NCBI GenBank assembly: GCA_041659605.1
Contig: JBAZXW010000006.1
Coordinates: 1-64,000 of the forward strand
Source of the DNA: Solimonas sp041659605
Lineage (GTDB): Bacteria > Pseudomonadota > Gammaproteobacteria > Nevskiales > Nevskiaceae
DNA: 64,000 bases
Reading direction: 5' to 3'
Shown: piece after piece, positions 24,545-34,028 of the stretch
Layout of the letters: the number at the start of each line of letters is the position of its first letter
Position numbering within the stretch: the stretch's first letter is position 1
The notes under the pieces: generated by a model
The model's input: the letters and a program-made list of their open reading frames with translations, nothing else
Told to the model about the DNA's origin: nothing
The model's database searches: none
Position numbers and translations under genes: made by a program

Positions 24545-25326
24545 TTGCTCCCCTGGGTGGCGACCTGCATCGGCACGATCAGCAAATTCGGCGAGGTCTG
24601 CTTGCGCGCCACCTTGAGGCCTTCCTTGACGCCTTCGGCGTAGTCGTTGTCGACCACCCAGTCGTGTGTCTCGCGGTCCCAGTAGCCGGTCTCGGTCGTG
24701 TCCGGCGTCTGGTAGTACAGGCCGACGCGGCCCACGCGCAGGAAGTCGACTTCACGGTCCTTGAGCGAACCGCGGTAGGCCTCGATCGTGCGGCCGTATT
24801 CCATCTCGATCTGGTAGGCCTCGACGATGCGCCGGTATTTCTCCGACACGGTCACGTCGGCGCGCGGCATCATTTCCTTGAGCCGCTCGACGCGCGCCGC
24901 CCGATCCTCCTTCAGGAACGGCAGGTCGAGATCGACGAACTGCTCCATCGACGTCAGCATGCGTTGCATCAGCGGCAGGATCTCGATGTTGGTGCGATCC
25001 AGTTCGCGCGATTCGCTGCGGATCACCTCCATCTCCTCTTCCTGCGACGCCAGCTGCGAACGCAGTTGCTGCAGGTACAGACGCAGACCGTCCGATTCGC
25101 GCAGCGTCGAGCGGTAGCGCTCCGACAGATCGCGGCCTTGTTCGTTGAGCGAGTCCACGCGCTGCTGCGACTCCACCTGTGCCACCAGCCACTGCTCGCC
25201 CACATTGACGACATCGTCGACTTTGGCAGCGTGCGCCGGAAGCATGCAGATCAATTGCAGAACAGCGCCGGACAGCGCGACGGAACGCAGAACTTCCTTG
25301 GGATTAAACATGGATTGTCTCGTCAT
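24541..25326 (-). CDS. DUF3450 periplasmic coiled-coil protein
   Basis: This 261-residue protein has a signal peptide (ALSGAVLQLICMLPAHA, ending near residue 33) and an extended coiled coil (about 50-120, RYRSTLRESDGLRLYLQQL), followed by the DUF3450 pattern EQFVDLDLPFLKEDRAARVERLKEMM. DUF3450 proteins accompany TtpC-type ExbB genes in TonB operons, but their exact job is unknown. The ORF extends six codons upstream to overlap the OmpA-like stop (ATG at 25344); 25326, preceded by GAGAG, is slightly preferred. Its stop overlaps the next gene. Confidence 0.88.
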   Translation of the reverse strand: MTRQSMFNPKEVLRSVALSGAVLQLICMLPAHAAKVDDVVNVGEQWLVAQVESQQRVDSLNEQGRDLSERYRSTLRESDGLRLYLQQLRSQLASQEEEMEVIRSESRELDRTNIEILPLMQRMLTSMEQFVDLDLPFLKEDRAARVERLKEMMPRADVTVSEKYRRIVEAYQIEMEYGRTIEAYRGSLKDREVDFLRVGRVGLYYQTPDTTETGYWDRETHDWVVDNDYAEGVKEGLKVARKQTSPNLLIVPMQVATQGSK

Positions 25327-25340
25327 AAATCTCTCAGCAG

Positions 25341-26588
25341 TCAATTTGCTTCGTCCGCCTCGGCGGGAGGCATTTCGGATGCGGGCTCCATACCCGGTTC
25401 AGCACGCTCCGTGACCATTAGCGCGACACGACGGTTTCTTTCCCGTCCGACCTCGGAATCGTTGTCGGCGACCGGCTGCTGCTCTCCATATCCAATCGCA
25501 CTCATACGGTCGGCTGCGACACCCATTAGGACGAGGTAGTCGGTCACCGATGTAGCGCGGCTCTCCGAAAGCTGCTGGTTGTACGCATCGTCGCCCCTCG
25601 CATCGGTGTGCCCGGCAATTTCTACCGAAATTGCCGGATGCGCTTTCAGCTCCTCGGAGACCTGATTCAGGATGGACTTGGCGTCGGACGTGAGCTCAGC
25701 GCTGGCAGTACTGAAATGGACGCCCCTGAGAACGATTGCGTCGCCTTTCGAGCAACCCTCCAACGATATCCGCTCCCCTTCAAGGGGCGATTTGCAGGAT
25801 GGCTTTGGCGGCGGGGGCACGCAGCCAGTCCCGTCCACAATGTCGCCCGGTGCGCTGCTGGGACATTGGTCGACGGCGTCGTTCACGCCATCGGCATCGG
25901 TGTCCGGCGGCGCCACCGGCTCAATGACCTGTGGCGGCGGAGCGGCGGGCTCTGGCGGCGGCAACAGTCCGAACGGCAATTGGAATCCGACGTTGGCAAC
26001 CACTTCATCGAATCGGCGAGGTGCGTCGATATCCTCGCGGTTCTCGCGCTGAACCTTGTCGCGCTTCGACATTCGGTACATCACGTCCGTACGAAGAGCA
26101 AATTCGTATCGGCCGAACGTGATCGGCCACAACTGCCCAACGCCTGCTTGAGCGAAGAGCATGCTCATGTTCAGGTCGTCCCGCTCCGCGAGAGTGCCCG
26201 TTTCGGTCGTGGGGTAGTCTTCGATTTCCTGCATGCCCAGCCCGAGTACTCCAAACGTGTTCGGCAGGGAGTCCATCGGAAAGTACAGTCCGGCGATGTG
26301 CCCGCCAAAGGACTTCGATGACTCCGGATAGTCAAACACAAAGCCTCCGATCTCCAGAGCCGTACGCCCGTTGCGCTTGCCCAGAAGGATCGTGCCGCCT
26401 GTGGCTTCCTCGAGCCGCTCGCCTTCTCCCCAGATGTACGAGCCCAAAATGGCCATGTAGCCATCGATGTGAAGCGGCCCCTGCGGAAGGCGTTCTTCCG
26501 CGCTTTCCGCGGCGGGGTTGGCGAAAACAGCCGCTGACGATAAGGCTAGCGCCACCGGCAAGCACATCTTCACCACTTTCATTTTCAT
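25341..26588 (-). CDS. OmpA-family outer-membrane protein with C-terminal peptidoglycan-binding domain
   Basis: This 415-residue protein begins with a signal peptide (1 to about 26, ending AVFA), continues with an outer-membrane beta-barrel-like region (40-220), then a Pro-rich linker, a TSP3-like calcium repeat DTDADGVNDAVDQCP near 240, and an OmpA C-domain (280-390, ALAVEIAGHTDARGD-like: VEIAGHTDARGDDAYNQQLSESRA) that binds peptidoglycan. Start at 26588 has GGGGAGA upstream. It heads the TonB-system operon and probably anchors the envelope complex. Four cysteines near the linker may form a disulfide. Confidence 0.85.
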   Translation of the reverse strand: MKMKVVKMCLPVALALSSAAVFANPAAESAEERLPQGPLHIDGYMAILGSYIWGEGERLEEATGGTILLGKRNGRTALEIGGFVFDYPESSKSFGGHIAGLYFPMDSLPNTFGVLGLGMQEIEDYPTTETGTLAERDDLNMSMLFAQAGVGQLWPITFGRYEFALRTDVMYRMSKRDKVQRENREDIDAPRRFDEVVANVGFQLPFGLLPPPEPAAPPPQVIEPVAPPDTDADGVNDAVDQCPSSAPGDIVDGTGCVPPPPKPSCKSPLEGERISLEGCSKGDAIVLRGVHFSTASAELTSDAKSILNQVSEELKAHPAISVEIAGHTDARGDDAYNQQLSESRATSVTDYLVLMGVAADRMSAIGYGEQQPVADNDSEVGRERNRRVALMVTERAEPGMEPASEMPPAEADEAN

Positions 26589-26681
26589 CAAATGTCTCCC
26601 CGCTTTTCCGATGCCTGGACGGCGATCAGATGACAACCTGGATCTGTGCAACTGTTGTAAGGACGCTCGACGCTGCGGCCG

Positions 26682-29234
26682 TCAGAAGTTCCACTGCATC
26701 TTCACGCCGTAGGAACCGAGCCGTCCCGGAGTGACCATCGGTCCCATGTCGAATGCCAGGCGGCCAATGTCGTATTCCTCGTTGGTGATGTTTTTGCCGA
26801 ACGCGGTGAGCCGGAGATCCCAGCGCTCATACCAGTAACTTGCACGCGCACCCAGCAGGGCATAACCCTCCTGGCGACTCTCGTCGTCATTTCCCGCTTC
26901 GAAGAAGAACTCGGACGTGTAGTAAACATCGCCAGCCAGTTCGAAGGTGCCGCCCGGAACACCCCACGTCTTGGACAGTGACGAGGATCCGCTCAGCTTC
27001 GGCGTACGCTCGACCTGATTCCCGGTGAAGTCGTTGTTGGTCGTCAACACGCCCAGATTGTTCGGCCAGCCCGTCGCGTTCTTATAGTCCGTGTAGTACG
27101 CGTCGAGATAGACGGCACCCAAGGTAAACACCAGCGAATCGAACACGCTGGGGAACACTTCAGTCGTCGTGTCGAACTCGAGACCCTTGACCCTCGCAGA
27201 ACCCGCGTTCTCGAAGGACACGATGCCGCCGTTCTGAATCGAGATGTATTGGACCTGAAGGTTGGTGATGTCGTAATGAAAGGCCGCCGCACTCAGAGAC
27301 ACGGTTTCATCGAAGAGTGTCGTCTTGATGCCGACCTCGTACGCGGTCATTTCTTCCGGCTCCACATAGGCCGGTGCTTGATAGATGTTGAGCGCGTTGT
27401 ACGTGCCGCTCTTGAATGCCTCCTGATACGACACATAGACCAGCGAGTCGTCGCTGAACGGCCGGAACTCGAAAGAGATCTTCGGTTTGAACGTACTGAT
27501 CGTGTGGATCCGCGACCCGTCCTGCGCTGTCGGAAAATCGAGGAGGGTGGTTTCTCCCTCATCCGTGTTGTGGATCGTCGACCTCGCCTTGACGATGTAG
27601 TGAGACTCTTCGGTCCAGCGTCCACCCAGCGTCAACGCCATCCACTCGGTGAAATCGAATGTCGTCTGGCCGAAGATCGACACCGACTTCTTGCCGATGA
27701 GGCCATAGGCGTTGATGCGCGCGTCGGGAGCGGCAATTCCCAGAGGGTCCAGCACGGAGTCGATGAGCTGGAAGATGCCCGGCGGCAGGCCCAGTGCCGA
27801 TTCACCCTCCGTCCCATCGAGATCAAATGTGCCAACCCCAAATCCGACCGGGTCGAATCCCTGGATGCTATGGAAGTAGTAGGTTCCGACGATCCATTTC
27901 CACCAATCGCTGCCCCAGCTTGACTCGTTCGAAACGAGCTGAAACTCTCCGGTTTCCACATCAGACACGAAACTATCGGTCTGGGCGCGCAGCAAGGGCT
28001 GCGGCGACCCGTCGAAGTCATAGCCGGCATCCGGCATCCGGAACATCTGCTTGCTGCCATACACTTTTACGTCAAGCCAATCCGTGTTGTAGACGATGTC
28101 TCCGGAGAGAATGTGCCCGTGCTTTCTGAAGTAGGTAGGCGAACTCAGTTCAGGATGCCGGGTGTCTTCGTTATAGGCGCCCAGAGCCAGACCCAGTGTC
28201 GTGGGCTCGCCCACGGCCGACATTAGCGAGCTCGTTCCGGAACGGGCGTTGTAATAGGCCGTGACGTTCACCGCCAGGTTTTCCGCGGGTTGCCACAATG
28301 CCTTCAGTCGAGCGATGCGTTCTTCTTCCGGCTCGAACGGCTTGCCGCCATCGTGTGTTCCATCAACCCAGAACTCGCCTTTTCGATAGCTCACCCCGCC
28401 CGCGACAGCGAGCGTGTCGAACAGCGGAACATTGGCTGACACTCGGGTGAAGTACTCGTTGATATCCGTCTCGTAGCCCAGGCTGAGCGAACCGCTGCTC
28501 TCGGACAGACTCGGCTTCTTGGTGATCACGCTGATGGCGCCGCCCACTGCGTTACGGCCAAACAGTGTGCCCTGCGGACCTTTCAGTACCTCGACCCGCT
28601 CCACATCGCCGAAACCTTCACCCAGATTCTGCGATGCCGGGATATAGACGTTGTCGACGTAGTACGCGACGCTCGGATCGGCGGTTATGAATCCGTTCGC
28701 ACCGATGCCGCGAATGAACACCACCGTGAAACCGGCCTGCGTCGACACGTTGAGTCCTGGCGTAACGGCCTGCAAGGTCGAGATGTCACCAACGCCGCGC
28801 GCATCCAGCGCCTCGGCGCTGAATGCCTGCACCGAAATGGGGACGTCCTTCAATGATTCCTCGCGCTTCTGCGCGGTAACGACGATTTCCTCGACAACAC
28901 GACTCATCGAGCGGCGAACTCGCGTAGTCTTCTCGTCCGACTGCACTTGGCCTTCGGCATTTGCGACTGGGGGCTCGCCAGCTGGTGCTACGGCGTCGCC
29001 ACCGGAAGTAGTCGCGGCCTCGCCACCACCCTGCTGCGCCGCAGGCTTTGCCGTATCTTCCGACGACGCAGTGTCCGACTTGGGCGTTGAGGCCGGCGAT
29101 TGATCCTTCGCTGGCTCGGGTTCGGCCGGTGTCGGTGCGAGAAGAAAATCAAGATCGTCTTGAGCGCGTGCAACGCTCAGCAATGAAAGTGCTGCCATCG
29201 CCGCAGCCCAGGCTGCGCGCATACGCCGATCCAT
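26682..29234 (-). CDS. TonB-dependent receptor with long low-complexity N-terminal linker
   Basis: This 850-residue outer-membrane receptor has a signal peptide (1-24), a mature N-terminus DDLDFLLAP, a Pro/Glu/Ala-rich linker (34-105), a TonB box EEIVVTA at 115-121, a plug domain (about 125-240, with PSVAYYVDNVYIP and RVEVLKGPQGTLFGRNAVGG) and a 22-strand barrel ending in the aromatic MQWNF. Such receptors import siderophores or, in degraders, hydrophobic substrates. AAGGAG lies five bases before the ATG. Three TACC-type operator elements lie upstream, linking it to the catabolic island. Ligand unknown. Confidence 0.93.
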   Translation of the reverse strand: MDRRMRAAWAAAMAALSLLSVARAQDDLDFLLAPTPAEPEPAKDQSPASTPKSDTASSEDTAKPAAQQGGGEAATTSGGDAVAPAGEPPVANAEGQVQSDEKTTRVRRSMSRVVEEIVVTAQKREESLKDVPISVQAFSAEALDARGVGDISTLQAVTPGLNVSTQAGFTVVFIRGIGANGFITADPSVAYYVDNVYIPASQNLGEGFGDVERVEVLKGPQGTLFGRNAVGGAISVITKKPSLSESSGSLSLGYETDINEYFTRVSANVPLFDTLAVAGGVSYRKGEFWVDGTHDGGKPFEPEEERIARLKALWQPAENLAVNVTAYYNARSGTSSLMSAVGEPTTLGLALGAYNEDTRHPELSSPTYFRKHGHILSGDIVYNTDWLDVKVYGSKQMFRMPDAGYDFDGSPQPLLRAQTDSFVSDVETGEFQLVSNESSWGSDWWKWIVGTYYFHSIQGFDPVGFGVGTFDLDGTEGESALGLPPGIFQLIDSVLDPLGIAAPDARINAYGLIGKKSVSIFGQTTFDFTEWMALTLGGRWTEESHYIVKARSTIHNTDEGETTLLDFPTAQDGSRIHTISTFKPKISFEFRPFSDDSLVYVSYQEAFKSGTYNALNIYQAPAYVEPEEMTAYEVGIKTTLFDETVSLSAAAFHYDITNLQVQYISIQNGGIVSFENAGSARVKGLEFDTTTEVFPSVFDSLVFTLGAVYLDAYYTDYKNATGWPNNLGVLTTNNDFTGNQVERTPKLSGSSSLSKTWGVPGGTFELAGDVYYTSEFFFEAGNDDESRQEGYALLGARASYWYERWDLRLTAFGKNITNEEYDIGRLAFDMGPMVTPGRLGSYGVKMQWNF

Positions 29235-29311
29235 AACATCTCCTTCACACCAGTCAATGAATCCGCTTCGCACGAGGCAGAAGTCGGCGCCACCATGTAC
29301 CGTTGGTCTAG

Positions 29312-29358
29312 TCTTATACCGGTCTGCCCATTCTTATACCGGTCGGTATTTCTGTCAA
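29312..29358 (-). promoter_or_regulatory. TACC-N4-GGTA operator cluster and promoter of the receptor gene
   Basis: The perfect palindrome ATACC-GGTC-GGTAT lies at 29336-29349. Its left half is repeated 20 bases away: the 13-base direct repeat TCTTATACCGGTC occurs at 29312-29324 and 29332-29344. On the minus strand TTGACA (29358-29353) is a full -35 box beside the palindrome; the -10 is less clear (AAGAAT at 17 bases, or TATAAG closer). A weaker TACCGTTGGTC follows at 29298. The receptor gene starts at 29234. Confidence 0.65.
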
Positions 29359-29512
29359 CTACTTTGCTTTGGCGTCTGTACGAAGGATGTGAGACGCGGC
29401 ATCTCAAGACATTCGCCGCATGTCGTCATCGCCTGATGACCACCCGGCAAAGCGATCTAAACGCGCCGCAGGACGCGGCGCGCCCAATGGGCAAGCCAGT
29501 CTTCAGCGCCCC

Positions 29513-31753
29513 TTAAGCGCGTGCGTTGACGACGCTGACGCGGATCGGCGTTCCGTTGAGCCGGGGGACGCCGGACAGCGGGTCTAGATCCTTGTTGGAG
29601 ACAAGTTGATTCCTGTTAACGCCACCGTTGGCCTGAAACGTTCCGGCCTTCGGATCGAAGGTTCTCCCGCCCCATCCATGGTCCATGACCGCCACGCCGC
29701 GCCGCACCGACGTAGACACGCGTGCCAACGCGAACACGCTGCTGGTCGCGGACTCCACCGCGACCTGTGCGCCATCCGCGATGCCAAGATCACGGCAGTC
29801 GTCCGCGTTCAGTTCCACGATGCTTCCGGTGGGCGCGCGCATCCTGGGCACGCTCGTTTCAAACAGCCAGGAGTTCATCATGTGCATGCGGCGGCGCGAA
29901 ATCAGCTTGAGTGGATACTGCGGATCGGACGCATCGACCAGCAGATCGGCCAGGCGCTGCCGCAGCAGCGCAGTAAACGCCTCTGGAGCGATGTCGACGC
30001 GTCCGTCGGCCGTTGCCAGCTTGCGGAAGAGAACGCCAAACTCGATCGGCGCGTCGGCGGCGGCGACGCCATGCTTTGCTCGGGCGATATCCTTCCATTT
30101 GAACTTCTTCCCTGCCATGACCAGCGCGCGCTCGATCCAGCGCGGAGAGAATGCATGGTTTGGATTCCCCGTGACACGCGCGAGCATGCGGCTGGCCTTG
30201 ATCACGCTGTTGAGCCAGGATTTCCCGAGCAGCAAGGGCCGGTCGAGTGTCAGGGCCAGATCGCGCAGGAACTCCCACTCGGGGCGCATGCCCGGCGGCG
30301 GCGGCACGACCTGCCTGGCCATCTGCACAAACGGGCGCGGATTGAGTGCATGGAGAAGTGGGTGCACATCTTCTCTTTCGAGGAAGTGCAAGGCAGGAAT
30401 GAGCCAGTCCGCATTGCGGTGACTTTCGCGCTGGAAGAGATCGATCGAGATCAGCAGGTCGAGCTTCTGCAGTGCTACGTCGAGTTCCTGCCCGGCCGGA
30501 CCAGACATGACCGGATTGCCGCCGACGATCATCAAGGCCCGGACCTGCCCCGGCCCTGGCGTGTTGATTTCATCCGGAAGCTCGGACAGCGCATGAGCAC
30601 CGGCAACAGCACGAAGCTGACGCACTCTGCTGATGGCTTTGCTCGGGGGAAACATGCGGTCGCCGACGCTGAGGATGTCGAGCACACCCATCGGGTAGTA
30701 CAGACCGCCTGGAGATTCGACTCGGTTGGTCACAAGATTGAGTACGGCGGCCAGCCATATCGCGAGAGTTCCATTGCGCCCCTGCGCCGGACCAGTCCGT
30801 GCGATAGCCATCGCGCTTGGCGCCAGGGCGAATGATTGTGCGACCGCCTCGATCCGGGCTCGCGGCACATCGCACCGCGTCGCCAGATCATCGAGACTGA
30901 CTTCGCCCACCAACGCGCGTATGCGTTCGACCCCGGACAGCTGTGGGTAGCGCTCCTCATTGCACCAGCTGTTGTCGAAAATGACCTTGATGAGTCCGAG
31001 AAGGAACGCCCAATCCGTGTCGGGCTGCACGTCAATGTGCGTGGTAGCCCTGGCCGCACTTTCGGTGCGTCGGGGGTCGACAACGATCAGGTCCGCCCCA
31101 TCCTGGACAGCACGCAGAATCCGTTTCCATCCATCTGCAACGCGACCGAGCCAGTTCATGCCGCTGACAGCGGGATTGGTGCCGATCAGCATGATGCACT
31201 TGCAGCGGTCGATATCCGGCTGCAGGGCAATCCAGGGATTGCCATACATGGCTTCCATCACGACATGGGCAGCGTTCTGGTCGATGGATCCGACCCAGAA
31301 GCGGTTGTGGCTTCCCACGGCGTCCATGAACAAGCTGTAGAAGACCGACGCGCCAAAATTGAAGCTGCTGGGATTGCCCAGGTATCCCGCCACCGCCTCC
31401 GGCCCGTGGCGCTCGATGATGCCCTTGAGCCTTTCGCCGATTTCGGCAATGGCTTCCTCGTAGGTGGTTTCGACGTAGCGGTCCCCGACGCGCTTCATCG
31501 GCATGCGGATGCGGCTCGGATGATCGAGCGCCAGGTGCGCCGTCGCTCCCTTGACGCAGTAGTCCCTCCAGTTGAAGCCATGATCACGGTCCGGGTCGAT
31601 GCGCGTCACCTTGCCGTGCTCCGTGGTCACCGCCAGGCCGCAGATCTGCTCGCAAATGTGGCAGAAGGTGTAGGTCGTTCCGGTCCCCGCATTGGCGCGC
31701 ACCCCTGCGGCATCGGCTTCGGTCTTCTGCTCCGTGTAGTCTCCGTCTAGCAC
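29513..31753 (-). CDS. Molybdopterin oxidoreductase (4Fe-4S, CISM family), single subunit
   Basis: This 746-residue protein belongs to the dimethylsulfoxide-reductase superfamily. It has a 4Fe-4S site (Cys31, Cys34, Cys38, Cys66: FCHICEQIC...DYCVKG), molybdopterin segments (GTNPAVSGMNW, DPRRTESAARATTHI) and a C-terminal cofactor domain (LNADDCRDLGIADGAQVAVES near 660). Where formate dehydrogenases have a Mo-binding Cys or Sec, this segment (NPSSFNFGASVFY) has none, so a Ser or Asp ligand is likely. GTG at 31753 is chosen because GGGAG lies seven bases upstream and the TACC palindrome at 31790 sits just beyond it; an in-frame ATG at 31795 is the alternative. No Fe-S or membrane subunit is adjacent, so its partner is unknown. 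Confidence 0.88.
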   Translation of the reverse strand: MLDGDYTEQKTEADAAGVRANAGTGTTYTFCHICEQICGLAVTTEHGKVTRIDPDRDHGFNWRDYCVKGATAHLALDHPSRIRMPMKRVGDRYVETTYEEAIAEIGERLKGIIERHGPEAVAGYLGNPSSFNFGASVFYSLFMDAVGSHNRFWVGSIDQNAAHVVMEAMYGNPWIALQPDIDRCKCIMLIGTNPAVSGMNWLGRVADGWKRILRAVQDGADLIVVDPRRTESAARATTHIDVQPDTDWAFLLGLIKVIFDNSWCNEERYPQLSGVERIRALVGEVSLDDLATRCDVPRARIEAVAQSFALAPSAMAIARTGPAQGRNGTLAIWLAAVLNLVTNRVESPGGLYYPMGVLDILSVGDRMFPPSKAISRVRQLRAVAGAHALSELPDEINTPGPGQVRALMIVGGNPVMSGPAGQELDVALQKLDLLISIDLFQRESHRNADWLIPALHFLEREDVHPLLHALNPRPFVQMARQVVPPPPGMRPEWEFLRDLALTLDRPLLLGKSWLNSVIKASRMLARVTGNPNHAFSPRWIERALVMAGKKFKWKDIARAKHGVAAADAPIEFGVLFRKLATADGRVDIAPEAFTALLRQRLADLLVDASDPQYPLKLISRRRMHMMNSWLFETSVPRMRAPTGSIVELNADDCRDLGIADGAQVAVESATSSVFALARVSTSVRRGVAVMDHGWGGRTFDPKAGTFQANGGVNRNQLVSNKDLDPLSGVPRLNGTPIRVSVVNARA

Positions 31754-31789
31754 GCGTTTCTCCCGTGTATATCCACCAGTATGAGGATG

Positions 31790-31801
31790 TACCATGTGGT
31801 A
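31790..31801 (-). promoter_or_regulatory. TACC-N4-GGTA operator before the molybdopterin oxidoreductase gene
   Basis: TACC-ATGT-GGTA lies 36 bases upstream of the GTG start. A minus-strand promoter GTGACA-N16-TACATC (weak -10) would enclose the site. It is one of two operators in this divergent region. Confidence 0.6.
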
Positions 31802-31882
31802 TACGTCTGTCACCGCACCGTTCAATCTTGATCGGCAGACACCAGGACATGACCGCAACGGCCTTTACGCCGCAGCGCGACA

Positions 31883-31911
31883 TTGCCGATGATTGTACCG
31901 ACTGGTATATT
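31883..31911 (+). promoter_or_regulatory. Promoter and TACC-N4-GGTA operator before the SDR at 31998
   Basis: -35 TTGCCG (31883-31888) and -10 TATATT (31906-31911) are 17 bases apart. The palindrome TACC-GACT-GGTA (31896-31907) fills the end of the spacer and overlaps the -10 box, as expected for repression. Confidence 0.65.
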
Positions 31912-31997
31912 ATGCTTCCTATTGGTACGTCACTTGGAAGGCCGCCTGCATTGATTCCCGGTGGCCCTCATTGGCCTGCGTGGCAACGGAGCGAGGA

Positions 31998-32768
31998 ATG
32001 CATCTGGATTTCAGAAACAAGGTTGTGGTGGTCACGGGCGCAGCCCGCGGCGTCGGCGCATCGACCGCCAAGGCGTTCGGCGACGCCGGGGCAAAGGTGG
32101 TCCTACTGGACGTATCCGACGGCGCGGAAACTGCCGCGAGCATCGGCGGCGAGTACATCAAGCATGACGTCTCGAGCGCCGCCGCCTGGTCGCAACTCGG
32201 CGAGCACATTCACGGCCGGTACGGGCGCCTCGATGCGCTGGTCAACAATGCCGCCATCGAGCATCCGGCACGCTTGGAGGATCTGACGCTGGAAGCCTGG
32301 AACATGGCGATCGCGGTCAACCTGACTGGCGCATTCCTCGGCTGCCAGACGGCGGTGCGCCTGATGCGCGCAAATCCGGCGGCCGCTCCAGCCACAATCG
32401 TCAATGTCGCGTCGATCTCGGCGACACTCGCGATGGCCTACGACTCTGCGTACACCGCCTCCAAGGGCGGTTTGGTCGCACTCACCAAATCAGTGGCGCA
32501 CTACTGTGCGCGCGAACGACTGCCGATTCGCTGCAACGTCGTTTCGCCAGGTGCGATTCGGACGCCGCTGGCGGAGCAGTTCATCGCCGCCTCACCCGAT
32601 CCCAAGGCAACCGAAGCCGCGCTGAACAAGCTCCAGCCCGTCGGCCACATGGCCGCGCCGGAAGACGTTGCCAACCTGATCGTCTACCTGAGTTCGCCGC
32701 AGTCCGGCTTCATCACCGGCTCCGAGATGATCATCGACGGCGGCGCGACATCGGCGGCAAACGTCTGA
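31998..32768 (+). CDS. Short-chain dehydrogenase/reductase
   Basis: This 256-residue SDR has TGAARGVGASTA near 12, NNAAIEHPA near 83, the catalytic serine segment VASISATLAM near 138 and YTASKGGL near 151. The C-terminal GSEMIIDGGAT is typical of 3-oxoacyl reductase-like SDRs. Start at 31998 is supported by GGAG six bases upstream. It is divergent from the molybdopterin oxidoreductase gene, and both have TACC operators, so they are probably induced together. It could oxidise or reduce an alcohol on the island's substrate. Confidence 0.9.
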   Translation: MHLDFRNKVVVVTGAARGVGASTAKAFGDAGAKVVLLDVSDGAETAASIGGEYIKHDVSSAAAWSQLGEHIHGRYGRLDALVNNAAIEHPARLEDLTLEAWNMAIAVNLTGAFLGCQTAVRLMRANPAAAPATIVNVASISATLAMAYDSAYTASKGGLVALTKSVAHYCARERLPIRCNVVSPGAIRTPLAEQFIAASPDPKATEAALNKLQPVGHMAAPEDVANLIVYLSSPQSGFITGSEMIIDGGATSAANV

Positions 32769-32847
32769 CAGTCCCAGCTGCAGGCGGCTCGTTATGAAGG
32801 CGCTTGCGGGCCGACTGTCCAGAAGGACACTGGCCACCGCGACGACG

Positions 32848-32882
32848 AAAAAAAGCCCGGGCCGATGCGGCCCGGGCTTTTT
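32848..32882. terminator. Two-way rho-independent terminator
   Basis: A-run, stem GCCCGGGCC (32855-32863), loop GATGC, stem GGCCCGGGC (32869-32877), then T-run. It lies between the convergent SDR and AveC-like genes and can end both transcripts. Confidence 0.93.
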
Positions 32883-32906
32883 ACATCCTCAGTGCAGCGG
32901 CTGCTT

Positions 32907-34028
32907 TCAGTGCTTGCGCGGGCTCTCGATCAGAGTCATGTCGGGCGACACGACCATGCCCGGCTGACCATCGAGGCGCTGGCCGACGCGATTGATCGGC
33001 ATGCCCGGCTCGATACAGGCATAAGCTGAGCCCTCACCGCACCCGGTGCGCAGGTGCGCCGGCGTGTTTTCCGGAACGCCGTCACCGTTCATCGCGAAGA
33101 ACTGGATCGGCATGCTGTAGGTGACGAAAAGGATGCTTTGGAATACACCGAGTATCGCCAGATAGCGCAACAGCCCCTTTCCAGCCGGCGAGGTCTTCAC
33201 CTTTTCGACGCCACGTTCAGCGAAGGTCTGACCCTTGTCGTTGGTCCAGTACATGACGTTCGCGAGCAGTCCTGACATGCCACCCCAGAACACCATCTCG
33301 TACAGCGGGTACTGATTCCAGCTGCCGCCAAAGATCGAGTATTCGCGGATGGCGCCGGTGAACGCCCAGATTCCGACTTGGCAGCCGAGCCCCTCGATGA
33401 TCACGTCATAGATGAAGCCGGCGCCGATGCCGACCATGAAGATGGTCATTGGGCTACTCGTCGGGTAGCGACGCTTCCACGCGCGCATCGCGGCAAGGAT
33501 GACCAGCAATGGAATCCCGAGCAGGTAGACGTAGAATGTCGACACCGCGAAGATCGGCTCCGGAATGAAGTGTGCATTGGGCGCAATGGCGCCCGGCACT
33601 TGATTCATCCAGTTACCGAAGCTGGTGAAGTGCGCGGAGTAGTTCCACCACGGCGCCGCATAGAGACCGAACGGGTCCTGGAAGCACAGCCATGGCATCA
33701 CGCCAATGATCAGGCCATCGGTGGTCAGCCGACGATCGCGAATCAGGGGCTTGAAGGTGTAGTGATACAGGCACCAGATCGCAATGCCGATCGAGCACAG
33801 CTCGAAGCTCTTGATCCAGAAACGACGCTCTTCATCACCTGGCGGTGCCTGAACGAGCGCGAAATCGGGAGACAAGATCCAGCTGCCCCAGACGTACAGC
33901 TGGAATGCCAGCCATGACGCACCCAGCACCGCAAACCACTTGATGGGAACGGTGGTCGCGCCCGCCACGGACGTACGAGCACCAATTGCGGAGTGCGCAA
34001 TTCCTCTTTCACCGAAAACTGTCGACAT
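32907..34028 (-). CDS. AveC-like multi-pass membrane protein A
   Basis: This 373-residue protein has about seven membrane helices (for example AVLGASWLAFQLYVWGSWIL near 33-52, IPLLVILAAMRAW, FWGGMSGLLANVMYW, YLAILGVFQSILFVTY). Its pattern WWNYSAHFTSFGNWMNQVPG, then PNAHFIPEPIFAVSTFY, fits the spirocyclase-AveC-like family known from annotation; the founding protein, AveC, acts in avermectin ring formation, but no activity can be assumed here. The C-terminus has Cys residues in RTGCGEGSAYACIEPG. It is clearly paralogous to 34413-35534 over its whole length. GGAGAG precedes the start. Terminators flank it, so it is a single-gene unit. Confidence 0.8.
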   Translation of the reverse strand: MSTVFGERGIAHSAIGARTSVAGATTVPIKWFAVLGASWLAFQLYVWGSWILSPDFALVQAPPGDEERRFWIKSFELCSIGIAIWCLYHYTFKPLIRDRRLTTDGLIIGVMPWLCFQDPFGLYAAPWWNYSAHFTSFGNWMNQVPGAIAPNAHFIPEPIFAVSTFYVYLLGIPLLVILAAMRAWKRRYPTSSPMTIFMVGIGAGFIYDVIIEGLGCQVGIWAFTGAIREYSIFGGSWNQYPLYEMVFWGGMSGLLANVMYWTNDKGQTFAERGVEKVKTSPAGKGLLRYLAILGVFQSILFVTYSMPIQFFAMNGDGVPENTPAHLRTGCGEGSAYACIEPGMPINRVGQRLDGQPGMVVSPDMTLIESPRKH

